A stretch of 64,000 bases of DNA from Priestia megaterium NBRC 15308 = ATCC 14581 (GTDB lineage: Bacteria; Bacillota; Bacilli; Bacillales; Bacillaceae_H). The stretch lies in contig NZ_CP009920.1 in the NCBI RefSeq assembly GCF_000832985.1, positions 4,520,501 through 4,584,500 of the forward strand, read 5' to 3'. This document shows, one piece after another, positions 1 through 9,970 of the stretch. The notes beneath the pieces were generated by a model, which searched no databases, had not been told where the DNA came from, and worked only from the letters and a program-made list of their open reading frames with translations. The first letter of the stretch is position 1. Every line of letters begins with the position of its first letter. The position numbers and the translations under genes were made by a program.

Positions 1-1091
<1,091 letters not shown>

Positions 1092-1155
1092 GTTATAAAC
1101 CAAAAGTCGCAAGATAAATGAGGTATCTTACGACTCTCTATACTACCTTACTACC

Positions 1156-1203
1156 AATAAAGGAGTACTCGTATAAATATATTACAGTACTCCTTTATTT
1201 TAT
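1156..1203 (+). terminator. Intrinsic terminator after nprM
   Basis: A 14-bp perfect inverted repeat (arms 1156-1169 and 1186-1199) ends in a short T-rich tail. A second, slightly imperfect 12-bp hairpin (1105-1135) lies closer to the stop codon and lacks a T run, so it may protect the 3' end rather than terminate. Confidence 0.75.
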
Positions 1204-1341
1204 GTTAATAAATAAGGAGAACGGATTTCTGCTTGATTTATAAAAATCCACTTCTTATTCCTCCCTTTTATGTCCATTCGAATTATACCGTTGTTTGTTA
1301 AATGGAGAGAACACGTTTTAGTAAACGGTCTTATTATAAAA

Positions 1342-1350
1342 TGTTATAAT
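1342..1350 (+). promoter_or_regulatory. Extended -10 promoter for the phosphoesterase gene
   Basis: TGTTATAAT is a TGN-TATAAT extended -10 element about 50 bp before the start codon. No good -35 is visible, which is normal for extended -10 promoters. The rest of the 307-bp gap 1092-1398 holds only the nprM terminator hairpins and A/T-rich DNA. Confidence 0.5.
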
Positions 1351-1398
1351 AAAGAAAAGAATTGAATACATACATATGAAAAAGGAGTGGAGGAATCA

Positions 1399-2139
1399 AT
1401 GGACAAAATTGCTGTTATTTCAGATATCCACGGAAATCTTCCTGCATTAGAAGCAGTTTTAGCTGACATACAACAGCGAGATATCCATCGCATCATTTGT
1501 CTAGGTGATTTAGTAGGAAAAGGACCGGATTCAAGTAAAGTGATTGATATCATAAAAGAAAAGTGCGAAGTAACAGTAATGGGAAACTGGGATGACTTCA
1601 TTACAAAGCCTGCGGAATTCGAAGCGTTGAAATGGCATCAGAAGAAGTTAAGTTCAGCCCAAGAGGCATACTTAAAGGAACTTCCTTTTTCCGTTGAGTT
1701 TATGATGAGCGGAAAATTAATTAGAATGTTTCACGCTTCACCTAGAAGTCTCTATGACCGAATTCAACCTTGGGATTCACTTGAAAAGCGCCTTAGTCTA
1801 TTTGCTAATACGGAATATACAGAAAATATAAAAGGATCAAGAGAGCCAGATGTTATCTGTTACGGAGATGTACATAATGCATTTATTCAACATATTAAAG
1901 GGAAAACGCTATGCAATGTAGGAAGTGTAGGAAACCCGCTTGATTTACCACAAGCTTCCTATCTTATCTTAGGAGGAAAGGATCAAGACGAAAGTCCTTC
2001 ATCATTTTCTATTCAATTTGTACGTATTCCATACGATATTGAAAAGGCTATCGAATTGGCGAGAGCTGTAGAGATGCCAGATTTTGAACCCTACGTTCAA
2101 GAATTAAAAACAGCTCGCTATAGAGGACTAAAAAATTAA
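1399..2139 (+). CDS. Calcineurin-like metallophosphoesterase
   Basis: 246-aa cytoplasmic phosphoesterase of the YfcE/MJ0936 type. The metal-site motifs are in order: DIHGN near the N-terminus, GDLVGKGPDS, GNWD, FHASPRS and YGDVHNAF. Start chosen at ATG 1399, with GGAGG 5 bases upstream; a GTG at 1387 would add four residues but sits on the ribosome site. It stands alone between terminators. The substrate cannot be told from sequence; relatives act on phosphodiesters, nucleotides or diadenosine tetraphosphate. Confidence 0.85.
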   Translation: MDKIAVISDIHGNLPALEAVLADIQQRDIHRIICLGDLVGKGPDSSKVIDIIKEKCEVTVMGNWDDFITKPAEFEALKWHQKKLSSAQEAYLKELPFSVEFMMSGKLIRMFHASPRSLYDRIQPWDSLEKRLSLFANTEYTENIKGSREPDVICYGDVHNAFIQHIKGKTLCNVGSVGNPLDLPQASYLILGGKDQDESPSSFSIQFVRIPYDIEKAIELARAVEMPDFEPYVQELKTARYRGLKN

Positions 2140-2155
2140 GAATAGAATGTATCTC

Positions 2156-2185
2156 AACCTTCAGCATAAATGCTGAAGGTTTTTT
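2156..2185 (+). terminator. Intrinsic terminator
   Basis: 11-bp perfect stem AACCTTCAGCA/TGCTGAAGGTT with a TAAA loop and a run of T, 17 bp after the phosphoesterase stop. Confidence 0.85.
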
Positions 2186-2413
2186 AGTGGAGTATATGAG
2201 GGGTTTTTCAACACCATTAGTATGATACATGCAAATAAAAATTATTCCGATGAATTTAAGGAAGGGAAAACTTGGAGAAAAACATACAGCATTTGAAAGG
2301 AAATAAATTTTATTTTATGAAGACAATATGAAGAGGGCAATTCCATTTGAACATAAAGTCATAAAAACGCCCCTGAAAAGCTGTTTTTACCATAACGAGT
2401 GGAGGAATACATG

Positions 2414-3082
2414 ATGAAATTTTTTATTGATACAGCTAACCTGGAAGATATTAAAAAAGCATATAAAATTGGGGTATTATCAGGTGTTACCACAAACCCT
2501 TCGCTAGTAGCTAAAGAAGGCGTAAAGTTTGAAGATCGCATCGAAGAAATTTTAAAAACCGTTCCTGAAGTAGAATCCGTTTCAGCAGAAGTCACACCCG
2601 ACACAGTAACCGCCGATGACATGATTGCTCAAGCAGAAGAGCTGATAAAAATTAATGGAGGAGACAAAAATATAACGATTAAACTTCCTATGACCATTGC
2701 TGGATTGGAAGCAACCCGTTATCTAGCTAAAAAAGGCGTAAAAACAAACGTAACGTTAATTTTTACAGTGAATCAAGCGCTTCTAGCAGCTCGTGCAGGT
2801 GCCACATACGTATCGCCATTTTTAGGACGCTTAGACGATATTTCAGAAGACGGTGTTTATCTGGTATCTCGAATTGCAGAGCTATTTCGAATTCAACACA
2901 TTGACTCACAAATTATAGCAGCGTCAGTCAGACACCCAGATCACGTCACACGAGTAGCTCTTGCTGGGGCTCATATTGCTACAATTCCGTATGCCGTAAT
3001 TGAACAATTAGTAAAACACCCGTTAACAGAGCAAGGAATTGAAAAATTTGCATCAGACTGGGAAAAAGCTGTAAAAAGTTAA
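2414..3082 (+). CDS. tal: Transaldolase (FSA/TAL small-subunit type)
   Basis: 222-aa TIM-barrel aldolase of the pentose phosphate pathway. The Schiff-base lysine is in the NITIKLPMT motif, and SGVTTNPSL is the family signature. In SPFLGRLDD the residue that is Tyr in E. coli fructose-6-phosphate aldolase is Phe, as in true transaldolases, which favours transaldolase over FSA activity. Start at ATG 2414 gives 8-base spacing from GGAGG; ATG 2411 is one codon earlier and also possible. Monocistronic. B. subtilis YwjH is the likely counterpart. Confidence 0.88.
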   Translation: MKFFIDTANLEDIKKAYKIGVLSGVTTNPSLVAKEGVKFEDRIEEILKTVPEVESVSAEVTPDTVTADDMIAQAEELIKINGGDKNITIKLPMTIAGLEATRYLAKKGVKTNVTLIFTVNQALLAARAGATYVSPFLGRLDDISEDGVYLVSRIAELFRIQHIDSQIIAASVRHPDHVTRVALAGAHIATIPYAVIEQLVKHPLTEQGIEKFASDWEKAVKS

Positions 3083-3090
3083 ATTCACTT

Positions 3091-3128
3091 AAGGAGAAGA
3101 CATCATTTTAGTGTCTTCTCTGCTTAAA
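3091..3128 (+). terminator. Possible terminator hairpin after transaldolase
   Basis: Stem GAGAAGACAT/GTGTCTTCTC with a 9-base loop. The T-rich tract comes about 20 bases later, so this is a weak terminator at best. Confidence 0.4.
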
Positions 3129-3246
3129 GGGTATACGAAGATTCTTTTTTTCTATTTTGTAACAAACAACTTATCAATAATAGGCGAACATCCTATACAT
3201 ATATGCAGAGATGACATACGTTAATAGAAACGAAAGAGGTGTTAAA

Positions 3247-3465
3247 ATGGGCTGTATTATTAACATTGAAAATATCGTGACTAACGGGTTAAAAGACAAC
3301 TCGAACGTAAGCGTAGGCTGTGTTGTACAAAATAGTCACACGGCAAATACAAAATCGGTAGGAGCTTGTTTTTCGTTTGGAAACGGCTCTCCTGCTATTG
3401 CCTCTATGACAAACAGTAATATCGACTTTTGCAAAGGTGAAGAAAATAAAGAGCAGCAATCTTGA
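3247..3465 (+). CDS. Small Asn/Ser/Gly-rich protein, possibly GerP-like spore protein
   Basis: 72-aa protein with a polar, beta-prone sequence rich in N, S, G and T (for example NVSVGCVVQNSHTANTKSVG) and four Cys. The pattern resembles the small GerPA/GerPF spore-coat germination proteins but I see no decisive signature. Start at ATG 3247 has AGAGGTG upstream with 5-base spacing; an in-frame ATG at 3211 has no ribosome site. It is a single gene closed by a strong terminator. Function unknown; the spore link is inference. Confidence 0.6.
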   Translation: MGCIINIENIVTNGLKDNSNVSVGCVVQNSHTANTKSVGACFSFGNGSPAIASMTNSNIDFCKGEENKEQQS

Positions 3466-3503
3466 AAACAATTCCAGAAAGAGTATTTCTGGAATTGTTT
3501 TTT
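3465..3503 (+). terminator. Strong intrinsic terminator
   Basis: 16-bp perfect stem (3465-3480 with 3486-3501), GAGTA loop, followed by Ts. Confidence 0.9.
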
Positions 3504-3559
3504 GGTAAGTGATAGAGTTTTGTTAACAAGGTGTTTTGGCTTTTAAAAGAAAATCATTC

Positions 3560-3871
3560 ATGAGGAAGGGGTTGAGCGGTGCTATGAGCATTATTTCTAT
3601 GATTCCTTATACATACGTTGAAAGAAAAATAAAACGAACACAAAAAGTGACAATTCAGCATTCAAAAGACATGTGCTTATACGCTGATAGTATTGAAACA
3701 CAAAACGATTGCTTTCACATTAATGACGTATTTGACATCTCTTACAAATGCGTTTCAAAAGACAGCGGCTTTTTATACTTACATACAAATCAAGGGATGT
3801 TCGCTTATACCATACAAACCGATCCTTCTGCCTTTATAACAGCATATAAAAATATAAAAACGAAGGGGTGA
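3560..3871 (+). CDS. Hypothetical protein with bacterial PH-like C-terminus
   Basis: About 103 aa if started at ATG 3560; TTG 3536 and ATG 3584 are alternatives and none has an ideal ribosome site. A basic N-terminus with a short hydrophobic patch is followed by a beta-rich region. The ending GFLYLHTNQGMFAYTI, DPSAFITAYKNI resembles the last strand and helix of small bacterial PH domains. The stop codon lies inside the terminator stem. No function can be assigned. Confidence 0.55.
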   Translation: MRKGLSGAMSIISMIPYTYVERKIKRTQKVTIQHSKDMCLYADSIETQNDCFHINDVFDISYKCVSKDSGFLYLHTNQGMFAYTIQTDPSAFITAYKNIKTKG

Positions 3872-3895
3872 CATTGCGTCACCCCTTCGTTTTTC
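3857..3895. terminator. Bidirectional terminator between convergent genes
   Basis: 16-bp perfect stem (3857-3872 with 3878-3893), 5-base loop, A run on the left and T run on the right. It serves the gene ending at 3871 and the opposite-strand nitroreductase ending at 3901. Confidence 0.92.
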
Positions 3896-3900
3896 GTTTC

Positions 3901-4572
3901 TTATTTTACCCACTGTACAACTTGATCCATACTTCTTCTCGTTTTTCCGCGTTTAGGTTCATGAATTCGATAGCCGAACGCAACCATAACGGAAATATCA
4001 AACTTACCGTCTTCTAGTAATCCTTCTTCTTTTAGAATCTCATGTACTTGGTCATAGTTAAATCCTTCAATCGGACAAGAATCAATACCAATTTGAGCAG
4101 CTGATGTCATCATATTAGCTAGTGCAATATAAGATTGTTTGCTAGCCCAATCAAATAGGGCTCGCTTGCTTTCGAACAAATGAAAATCATTTTCTTGGAA
4201 ATCTTTATAACGAGGCATTAATGTCTCTAATACATCATCCGGCATTTCTTTTACATTTTTTTGAAGATTCAACACATATTCAGAGTCATATCTTGCGTCT
4301 GTACGAGAAAGAATAATAACAAAATGACTTGCTGTAGGAATTTGACCTTGTGCTCCCCAAGAAACAGCTTTTAATTTTTCTTTTAAATCTTTATTTTCAA
4401 CGACTAAAAACTTCCACGGCTCATAACCTACTGAGCTTGGAGATAAGCGCCCTGTTTCTAAAATGAATTGGAAATCTTCATCGGAAATTTTCTTCGCTGG
4501 ATCAAACTCTTTTGTAGCATGACGAAAGTTAAATGCGTCTAAAATTTCTTGTTTTTTATCTGTATGGTTCAT
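3901..4572 (-). CDS. NAD(P)H-dependent nitroreductase family flavoprotein
   Basis: 223-aa FMN-dependent oxidoreductase of the NfsB/YfkO type. The N-terminal [14 protein letters not shown] motif holds the FMN-phosphate arginine; [18 protein letters not shown] is the second FMN loop; the C-terminal [17 protein letters not shown] closes the site. Length fits the family. AAAGG lies 9 bases before the ATG. It reduces quinones or nitro compounds in the cytoplasm; the natural substrate is unknown. It is a single gene ending at a shared terminator. Confidence 0.88.
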   Translation of the reverse strand: MNHTDKKQEILDAFNFRHATKEFDPAKKISDEDFQFILETGRLSPSSVGYEPWKFLVVENKDLKEKLKAVSWGAQGQIPTASHFVIILSRTDARYDSEYVLNLQKNVKEMPDDVLETLMPRYKDFQENDFHLFESKRALFDWASKQSYIALANMMTSAAQIGIDSCPIEGFNYDQVHEILKEEGLLEDGKFDISVMVAFGYRIHEPKRGKTRRSMDQVVQWVK

Positions 4573-4872
4573 GTGTAAACAACCTTTCTGTAAAAATATT
4601 TAGTGATGAACTGTTCAGAGTAATCTATACCCTGTATAGCTTACAATTAACAGCCAGTTAACATACAATTTGTCATAAAATCCGTTTGCAGATTTATCAT
4701 AATTCATATAAAACATTCTAACAAGTACGCACATTTTTGTTATATAGTATACTTTTTTATACTATTGATGCAGTTTCATAAGAAGCAGAAAGGAGTCAAC
4801 AATCTGAGGAGTTTCGTTTTCGAAAAAGTAATTAAGAGGAAGAGAGGAGAAGAGTGATCTTCTCCTTGTTAA
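4573..4872. other. Intergenic region with palindrome
   Basis: Upstream region of the nitroreductase and downstream of the small spore-protein-like gene. It is A/T-rich. The only structure I see is the inverted repeat ATAGTAT(8 bases)ATACTAT at 4744-4765, about 175 bp before the nitroreductase start, and a short hairpin at 4845-4866 (AGGAGAAGA/TCTTCTCCT) that may end the small gene on the minus strand. Confidence 0.4.
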
Positions 4873-5013
4873 TTAAATTTTTGTATTTGACTTTTTCGCT
4901 TTGTTTTCAAGTTCACTTTTCGGTTCTGTTGAAAATTCAACATCTTTTCCGTGTCCTTGAGGGTTAACTCCAGGAGCTACTTGACCGCGGTTAGCAGATT
5001 TTTTTGTACCCAT
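4873..5013 (-). CDS. sspL: Small acid-soluble spore protein, SspL-like
   Basis: 46-aa hydrophilic, Lys-rich protein below usual ORF cutoffs. It has a very strong ribosome site (GGAGGTGA, 6 bases before ATG). The sequence contains APGVNPQGHG and ends ELENKAKKSNTKI, closely like the end of B. subtilis SspL (ELEERAKKSNTK). SspL-type proteins are minor SASPs made in the forespore. Single gene. The SspL identification rests on the shared tail and NPQG motif from memory. Confidence 0.7.
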   Translation of the reverse strand: MGTKKSANRGQVAPGVNPQGHGKDVEFSTEPKSELENKAKKSNTKI

Positions 5014-5154
5014 TTTCGTCACCTCCGTTCGGTTAGTATGTACAAAAAGCAAAACAAAAATTAGGAAGTAAAGCGTAGAAAGATAAATAGGAAAAGATTA
5101 TCTTTAAGCATCTTCATTACATAAACAAGATAGTTACTCATTTAAACGGACATA

Positions 5155-5182
5155 AAAAAACACCCTTGGAAGGGTGTTTTTT
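5155..5182 (-). terminator. Intrinsic terminator of the SDR gene
   Basis: AAAAAACACCCTT/AAGGGTGTTTTTT hairpin. On the minus strand it follows the SDR stop by about 12 bases and ends in a T run; the symmetry also allows use from the other side. Confidence 0.85.
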
Positions 5183-5193
5183 GTTTAAGAATC

Positions 5194-5955
5194 TCAGCTT
5201 GTCGCTCTGTCTGCGTATGGATAGATAGGATCTTTTAATTGAAATTCGTAAGTCACTCCATCTACAAGTCCTACCGTTTTATTGCTATCATAAAGGTCCA
5301 GCATAAAAGCAGCCATTTCTTTTGACGTATGAAACTTAGGTACTCGTCCTTCGTATTCAAAATCACTCATATCCATCGAACGCTGTGCAAATTCTGTTTC
5401 AGTAGCCGCCGGAGCTAGAACTTTAGCCTGCATTTTTGCTCCTCTTCCTTTTAATTCTTGAGAAAGACCTTCTGTAAATGCACTTACGTAGAATTTTGTT
5501 GCGCAATAAGTGACTGCATCAGCAACAATGGTGTAGCCGCCTCCAGAAGAAACATTAATAAGCTGTGTACCTTCAACGTTTTCATAATCTCTTACAAATA
5601 AAGATGAAAGAATGGTTAAGGCTTCTATATTTAAATGAAGCATTGTTTCAATTTTAGTTAATTTTTGTTCACCGACAGAAGCAAAGTTTCCGAATCCAGC
5701 ATTGTTAATCCAAGTTTCTAATTCATACTCTTTGAGTGACTCATAAAACGTATGAGCATTTTCTGCCACGGATAAATCAACCGACTGGACAATAACCTTT
5801 ACATCTTGATTCAGTTCTTCAACTTTTCTTTTTAACTCTTCTAGCTTGTCCTCTCTACGTGCAGCCAATATAAGATTTTTTCCACGTCCAGCAAAAGCTA
5901 AAGCTGTTTCATATCCAATTCCTGAACTTGCGCCAGTGATTACTGTATATTTCAT
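5194..5955 (-). CDS. Short-chain dehydrogenase/reductase
   Basis: 253-aa Rossmann-fold oxidoreductase of the classical SDR type. The cofactor motif TGASSGIG sits at the N-terminus, NNAGFG in the middle, catalytic Ser in INVSSGGG and the YCATK (YxxxK) pair after it. The Arg pair RR after the second strand favours NADP(H). RBS GGAGG is 8 bases before ATG. It is behind a palindromic operator, so it is probably inducible by a small molecule. Substrate unknown; a related B. subtilis type is YqjQ. Confidence 0.85.
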   Translation of the reverse strand: MKYTVITGASSGIGYETALAFAGRGKNLILAARREDKLEELKRKVEELNQDVKVIVQSVDLSVAENAHTFYESLKEYELETWINNAGFGNFASVGEQKLTKIETMLHLNIEALTILSSLFVRDYENVEGTQLINVSSGGGYTIVADAVTYCATKFYVSAFTEGLSQELKGRGAKMQAKVLAPAATETEFAQRSMDMSDFEYEGRVPKFHTSKEMAAFMLDLYDSNKTVGLVDGVTYEFQLKDPIYPYADRATS

Positions 5956-5988
5956 GTTGATTCCTCCATTTTCGATGTTTTCGAATTG

Positions 5989-6019
5989 ATTATAATTGTT
6001 AAAGTATACTTTAAGTCAA
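5989..6019 (-). promoter_or_regulatory. SDR promoter with perfect 16-bp palindromic operator
   Basis: On the minus strand TTGACT (6014-6019) and TATAAT (5989-5994) are 19 bp apart. Between them lies TTAAAGTATACTTTAA (5999-6014), a perfect 16-bp palindrome filling the spacer. A dimeric repressor bound there would block RNA polymerase. Confidence 0.7.
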
Positions 6020-6150
6020 GCGTTTATTCGGTTTATTTTCCCGTTTAGAAGTCTGTTTATAAACATTTGAAGTTGGGTGCTAAACTTTTTTGCTTTTATG
6101 CTACACTTGAAACAACAGCCGAAATTTCATTTCATTAAAAGGAGGAATGT

Positions 6151-7758
6151 ATGCGTTTTCTTAATGTGAGTAGAAGACCTAGCTTACTTGCCCAAATTAC
6201 ATTACTTATTACGGTAGTTATTCTTGTGAGTACTGTCCTTGTATGCGTTTTATTTTCTGCAATGATAGATGAAATTGTTGAAAAATATGTAGGTAAGCAA
6301 GCTATGACAGTAGCAAAATTAGCTTCTGAAGACAAAGCGATTGTAAAAGCTTTTAGGAATAAAAATCCTTCTGAGCACATCCAACCTATTGCAGAAAAAA
6401 TAAGAAAAACCACTGGAGCAGATTACGTCACCATCGCTAATGATAAAGGAATCCGCTATTCTCATCCCAATAGTAGCTATATTGGAAAACATACCAAAAC
6501 AAGCAACGAAGCTTCTTTAAAGGAGCATCAATCCATTATTTATAAAGGAAAAGGAATTTCAGGATTTGCAATTAAAGCCAAGACTCCCATATGGGATAGC
6601 CGAGGAAACGTAATAGGCGTTTCGTCAGTAGGGTTTCTTGTAAGCAATATAGAAAAACAGATTAATGATTATAGAATAAAAATTATTAAATTGTCCTGTA
6701 TTCCTTTTCTTATTGGAGCATTTGGAGCTTTTTTCATTGCAAGGCGGGTAAAAAGACTAATATTTGGACTGGAACCGGAGGAGATTTCCTTTCTTTTTAA
6801 AGAAAAAGAGGCTACCCTTGAATCTATTCAAGATGCTACTATTACTGTAAATGTCGAAAAATATGTAACGTCGATGAACAGAAGGGCCAGAGAACTATTT
6901 GGTCATCTTCAAATAGGAGGAGAGATAAAGAACGCCCGTTTAGGACAGCTAATTGATCAAGTGATAGAAAAGCAACGAGTGTATTCTAACCAGTCCCTTG
7001 TACTAGATAGTCAGCAGTATATTTTAGATTTATCTCCTATTATAAGAAAAAAAGAAGTGCAGGGTATCGTCCTTACTATAAGAACTTTATCTCAAATTGA
7101 AGAGTTGACAGAAGAGATTTCTAAAATTAAAATGTTTTCTGATAATTTACGTGCTCAAAATCACGAATTTTTAAATAAGCTGAACGTCATTTATGGATTG
7201 TTAAAGTTAAAGAAGTATGAGCATGTCATACAAATGATTTCATCAGAGGTAAAGGAACGCCAAGATATTATTTCTTTTTTAATGTCTTCTGTAAAGGATC
7301 CTTTGATTGCGGCATGCTTACTTGGAAAGATCAATCGTTCGAAAGAATTAGACGTTACTTTAGAAATTGACCAAGATAGTAACTTAACAAGTACTTTAAA
7401 TATCGAAGACGCAAAAAACGTTGTTTCTATCTTGGGGAATTTAATTGATAATGCGCTCGAGGCTGTGCGAGAACATAAAGGGAACGTGCTGGTATCTTTT
7501 ACAGATGTAGGAAATGACCTGATTTTTGAAGTTGAAGATAATGGACCAGGGATATCAAAAGAAGTAGAAAATATGATTTTTATGGATGGTTACACAACGA
7601 AAAAAGGTGAAAATCACGGGATTGGATTGACTATTGTTAAGAGATCTGTAGAGCTGCTTAAAGGTGAACTATACATAAGCAAAAGTATGTTACAAGGAGC
7701 AAGATTTACATTAGTTATCCCAAAGCTATTAAATAATGAAAAGGAAGAATCGATATGA
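6151..7758 (+). CDS. citS: Citrate sensor histidine kinase
   Basis: 535-aa membrane kinase of the CitA/DcuS family. A transmembrane helix near residues 15-38, an extracytoplasmic PDC/Cache sensor to about 173 (with GFAIKAKTPIWDSRGNVIG), a second helix near 180-198, a cytoplasmic PAS region, then the dimerisation helix with His338 in NHEFLNKLNVIYGLL and an ATPase domain with N-box NLIDNALEA, G1 DNGPGI and G2 GIGLTIV. AAAGGAGG precedes the ATG. It overlaps citT by 4 bp (ATGA). Because the next genes are a CitT-like regulator and a CitM-type transporter, citrate is the likely ligand; malate (MalK) or other C4 acids are the alternative. Confidence 0.88.
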   Translation: MRFLNVSRRPSLLAQITLLITVVILVSTVLVCVLFSAMIDEIVEKYVGKQAMTVAKLASEDKAIVKAFRNKNPSEHIQPIAEKIRKTTGADYVTIANDKGIRYSHPNSSYIGKHTKTSNEASLKEHQSIIYKGKGISGFAIKAKTPIWDSRGNVIGVSSVGFLVSNIEKQINDYRIKIIKLSCIPFLIGAFGAFFIARRVKRLIFGLEPEEISFLFKEKEATLESIQDATITVNVEKYVTSMNRRARELFGHLQIGGEIKNARLGQLIDQVIEKQRVYSNQSLVLDSQQYILDLSPIIRKKEVQGIVLTIRTLSQIEELTEEISKIKMFSDNLRAQNHEFLNKLNVIYGLLKLKKYEHVIQMISSEVKERQDIISFLMSSVKDPLIAACLLGKINRSKELDVTLEIDQDSNLTSTLNIEDAKNVVSILGNLIDNALEAVREHKGNVLVSFTDVGNDLIFEVEDNGPGISKEVENMIFMDGYTTKKGENHGIGLTIVKRSVELLKGELYISKSMLQGARFTLVIPKLLNNEKEESI

Positions 7759-8462
7759 CTGAAAATCAAATTAATGTCATGATTATAGAAGATGATTCTA
7801 CAGCTGCACAAATTTATGAACAGTTTACTAAGAAACTAGAGCATTTCACTGTTGTTGCGACAGCAGGATCTGGAGAACAGGCTTTAGAACTGCTAACAAT
7901 ATTTACGCCGCAATTAATTTTATTAGACGTCTTTTTACCAGATATCAACGGAGTGGAGCTGCTATGGGAAATCAGAAAAAAGTATCGAGGAATCGATATT
8001 ATTTTAATAACGGCAGCCAATGATGTTGAAACAGTAGGGGAAGCAATAAGAGGAGGAGCATTTGGTTATTTGGTGAAACCTGTAATTATTGATAAATTTT
8101 TATCTACTTTAAAACATTATCAGTCTACAAGAATAGAATTAACCGAAAATAAAATGATTAACCAAGATAAAATAGACCATTTATTTAGAACACGTCATAA
8201 CCGCCGCACTCAATCAGCAGCTGCAGTAACAGAACTTCCTAAGGGGATTGATAAACATACTCTTCGTTTAGTAAGAGATAAAGTTCGCGAAGTTCAGCAG
8301 AGCTTGAATGTAGATGAGTTTTCTCAACTAGTAGGTATCAGTTATTCAACAATGAGAAGGTATTTAGAGTATTTAGTATCGTGTAAGGAAATGCAGGTGG
8401 AAATAGTGTACGGAAGTGTAGGAAGGCCTGAGCGGAAATATCGAGTAACTAATTTTACATAA
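7755..8462 (+). CDS. citT: Response regulator of the citrate system
   Basis: 235-aa regulator. The receiver domain has the acidic pair IIEDD, phospho-acceptor Asp58 in LILLDVFLPDI, the ILITAA Thr and the LVKPV Lys. A C-terminal helix-turn-helix (DEFSQLVGISYSTMRRYLEYL) is typical of the CitB/DcuR class. It is translated from an ATG overlapping the citS stop. The expected target is citM, 200 bp downstream, although the gene pair is closed by its own terminator. Confidence 0.9.
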   Translation: MTENQINVMIIEDDSTAAQIYEQFTKKLEHFTVVATAGSGEQALELLTIFTPQLILLDVFLPDINGVELLWEIRKKYRGIDIILITAANDVETVGEAIRGGAFGYLVKPVIIDKFLSTLKHYQSTRIELTENKMINQDKIDHLFRTRHNRRTQSAAAVTELPKGIDKHTLRLVRDKVREVQQSLNVDEFSQLVGISYSTMRRYLEYLVSCKEMQVEIVYGSVGRPERKYRVTNFT

Positions 8463-8500
8463 AAACGAGATAGCGGTTTTTTATCCGCTATCTCGTTTTT
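8461..8500. terminator. Strong terminator after citT
   Basis: 16-bp perfect stem (8461-8476 with 8485-8500), 8-base loop, A run before and T run after. It separates citST from citM, so citM needs its own promoter. Confidence 0.93.
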
Positions 8501-8626
8501 ATGTAGAAATGATGCATGAAAAAAATGAAAAAAATTACTTTTATAAAAGATATTAAACTTATGTTGGTTATCTATGAACCTGCTTTAAGAAGTGATACCT
8601 TTTTAGTAACGTATAGCAAACAAAAA

Positions 8627-8642
8627 ATGAAAACGTTACCAA
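8627..8642 (+). promoter_or_regulatory. CcpA cre site before citM
   Basis: ATGAAAACGTTACCAA fits the WTGNAANCGNWNNCAW consensus at every fixed position. It lies directly before the citM ribosome site, 20 bp from the start codon and therefore downstream of any promoter, a roadblock position. Confidence 0.75.
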
Positions 8643-8661
8643 AAAAGGAGGAAAAATATCC

Positions 8662-9969
8662 ATGCTTTCTTTATTAGGATTTTTAATGGTTGCAGTATTC
8701 ATGTATTTAATTATGTCAAAACGACTTACCCCAATGGTTGCTCTTATCACTATTCCAATTATATTTGGTTTAATAGGCGGTTTTGCTAGCGGAATGGGAC
8801 CTATGATGCTAGAGGGTGTAAAAGATATTGCTCCTACAGCTATTATGATTTTATTTGCCATTTTATATTTTGGATTAATGATTGATTCAGGATTGTTTGA
8901 CCCTCTCGTTTCCTTCATTTTAAAGGTTGTAAAAGGAGATCCTCTAAAAATCGTCGTCGGAACTGCTGTTCTTTCAATGATGGTTGCTTTAGATGGCGAT
9001 GGAACTACTACCTATATGATAACGGTCTCTTCTTTGCTTCCATTATATAAACGGCTAGAAATGAATCCGCTTATCCTAGCGGGAATTGCGATGCTATCTA
9101 TGGGAGTTATGAACATGACTCCGTGGGGAGGTGCTTCTGCTATGGCTATGAGTTCATTAAATTTAGATTCGTCTCAGTTGTTTTTACCTTTAATACCTGT
9201 AATGGGTTTTGGGCTTCTATGGGTGCTATTTGTTTCTGTTGTCCTTGGAAGAAGGGAAAGAAAAAGGTTAGGAGTTATCAATATTAAACATTCTGCAAAT
9301 GAAATGGCACATGCAGATGAATTAGAGGGAACAGCGCAACATTTAGACTATCGACGACCTAGGTTAGTATGGTTTAATTTTCTCCTTACCGTTAGTCTTA
9401 TGGTGTGCTTAATTATGGACTTTATGTCGCTGATGCTTTTGTTCATGGTAGCGTTTGCTATTGCATTACTAATAAATTATCCAAACATCAAAGATCAACA
9501 GCAGCGAATTTCATCTCATGCAAATAATGCGGTAGCCGTCGTTTCAATTGTTATTGCAGCAGGTATTTTTACAGGAATCATGTCTGGAACAAAGATGATT
9601 GATGCTATGGCAAATACGCTTGTAGGGATAATCCCAGATGCAATGGGCCCTTTTTTGCCAGTTGTAGTAGCATTTTTAAGTGCTCCTTTTACATTTTTTA
9701 TGTCTAATAATGCTTTTTATTTTGGTGTACTGCCGATTATTGCTCAAGCTGCCGAAAGTTATGGGATTAGCGCAGCTGAAATTGGAAGAGCTGCTATTTT
9801 AGGACAACCTGTTCACGTGATAAGTCCCTTGGTAGCAGCAGCTCACTTATTAATTGGAATGGTAGGAATTGAATTTAGTGATTTGCAACGATTTTTAATT
9901 AAGTGGGCGCTAGGAACTACGGCGGTAATGACACTAGCTGCATTAATTTTAGGTGTTATTTCCATTTAA
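8662..9969 (+). CDS. citM: Metal-citrate/H+ symporter (CitMHS family)
   Basis: 435-aa polytopic membrane protein with about 11-12 helices. VALDGDGTTTYMIT and NMTPWGGASAMA are family signatures of CitM/CitH, and SNNAFYFGVLPI is the second half counterpart. It imports citrate complexed with divalent metal. RBS GGAGG, 10 bases before ATG. It follows citST and carries a cre site in its leader, so two-component induction plus catabolite repression is expected, as for B. subtilis citM. Whether it prefers Mg-citrate (CitM) or Ca-citrate (CitH) cannot be told. Confidence 0.9.
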   Translation: MLSLLGFLMVAVFMYLIMSKRLTPMVALITIPIIFGLIGGFASGMGPMMLEGVKDIAPTAIMILFAILYFGLMIDSGLFDPLVSFILKVVKGDPLKIVVGTAVLSMMVALDGDGTTTYMITVSSLLPLYKRLEMNPLILAGIAMLSMGVMNMTPWGGASAMAMSSLNLDSSQLFLPLIPVMGFGLLWVLFVSVVLGRRERKRLGVINIKHSANEMAHADELEGTAQHLDYRRPRLVWFNFLLTVSLMVCLIMDFMSLMLLFMVAFAIALLINYPNIKDQQQRISSHANNAVAVVSIVIAAGIFTGIMSGTKMIDAMANTLVGIIPDAMGPFLPVVVAFLSAPFTFFMSNNAFYFGVLPIIAQAAESYGISAAEIGRAAILGQPVHVISPLVAAAHLLIGMVGIEFSDLQRFLIKWALGTTAVMTLAALILGVISI

Positions 9970-9970
9970 T

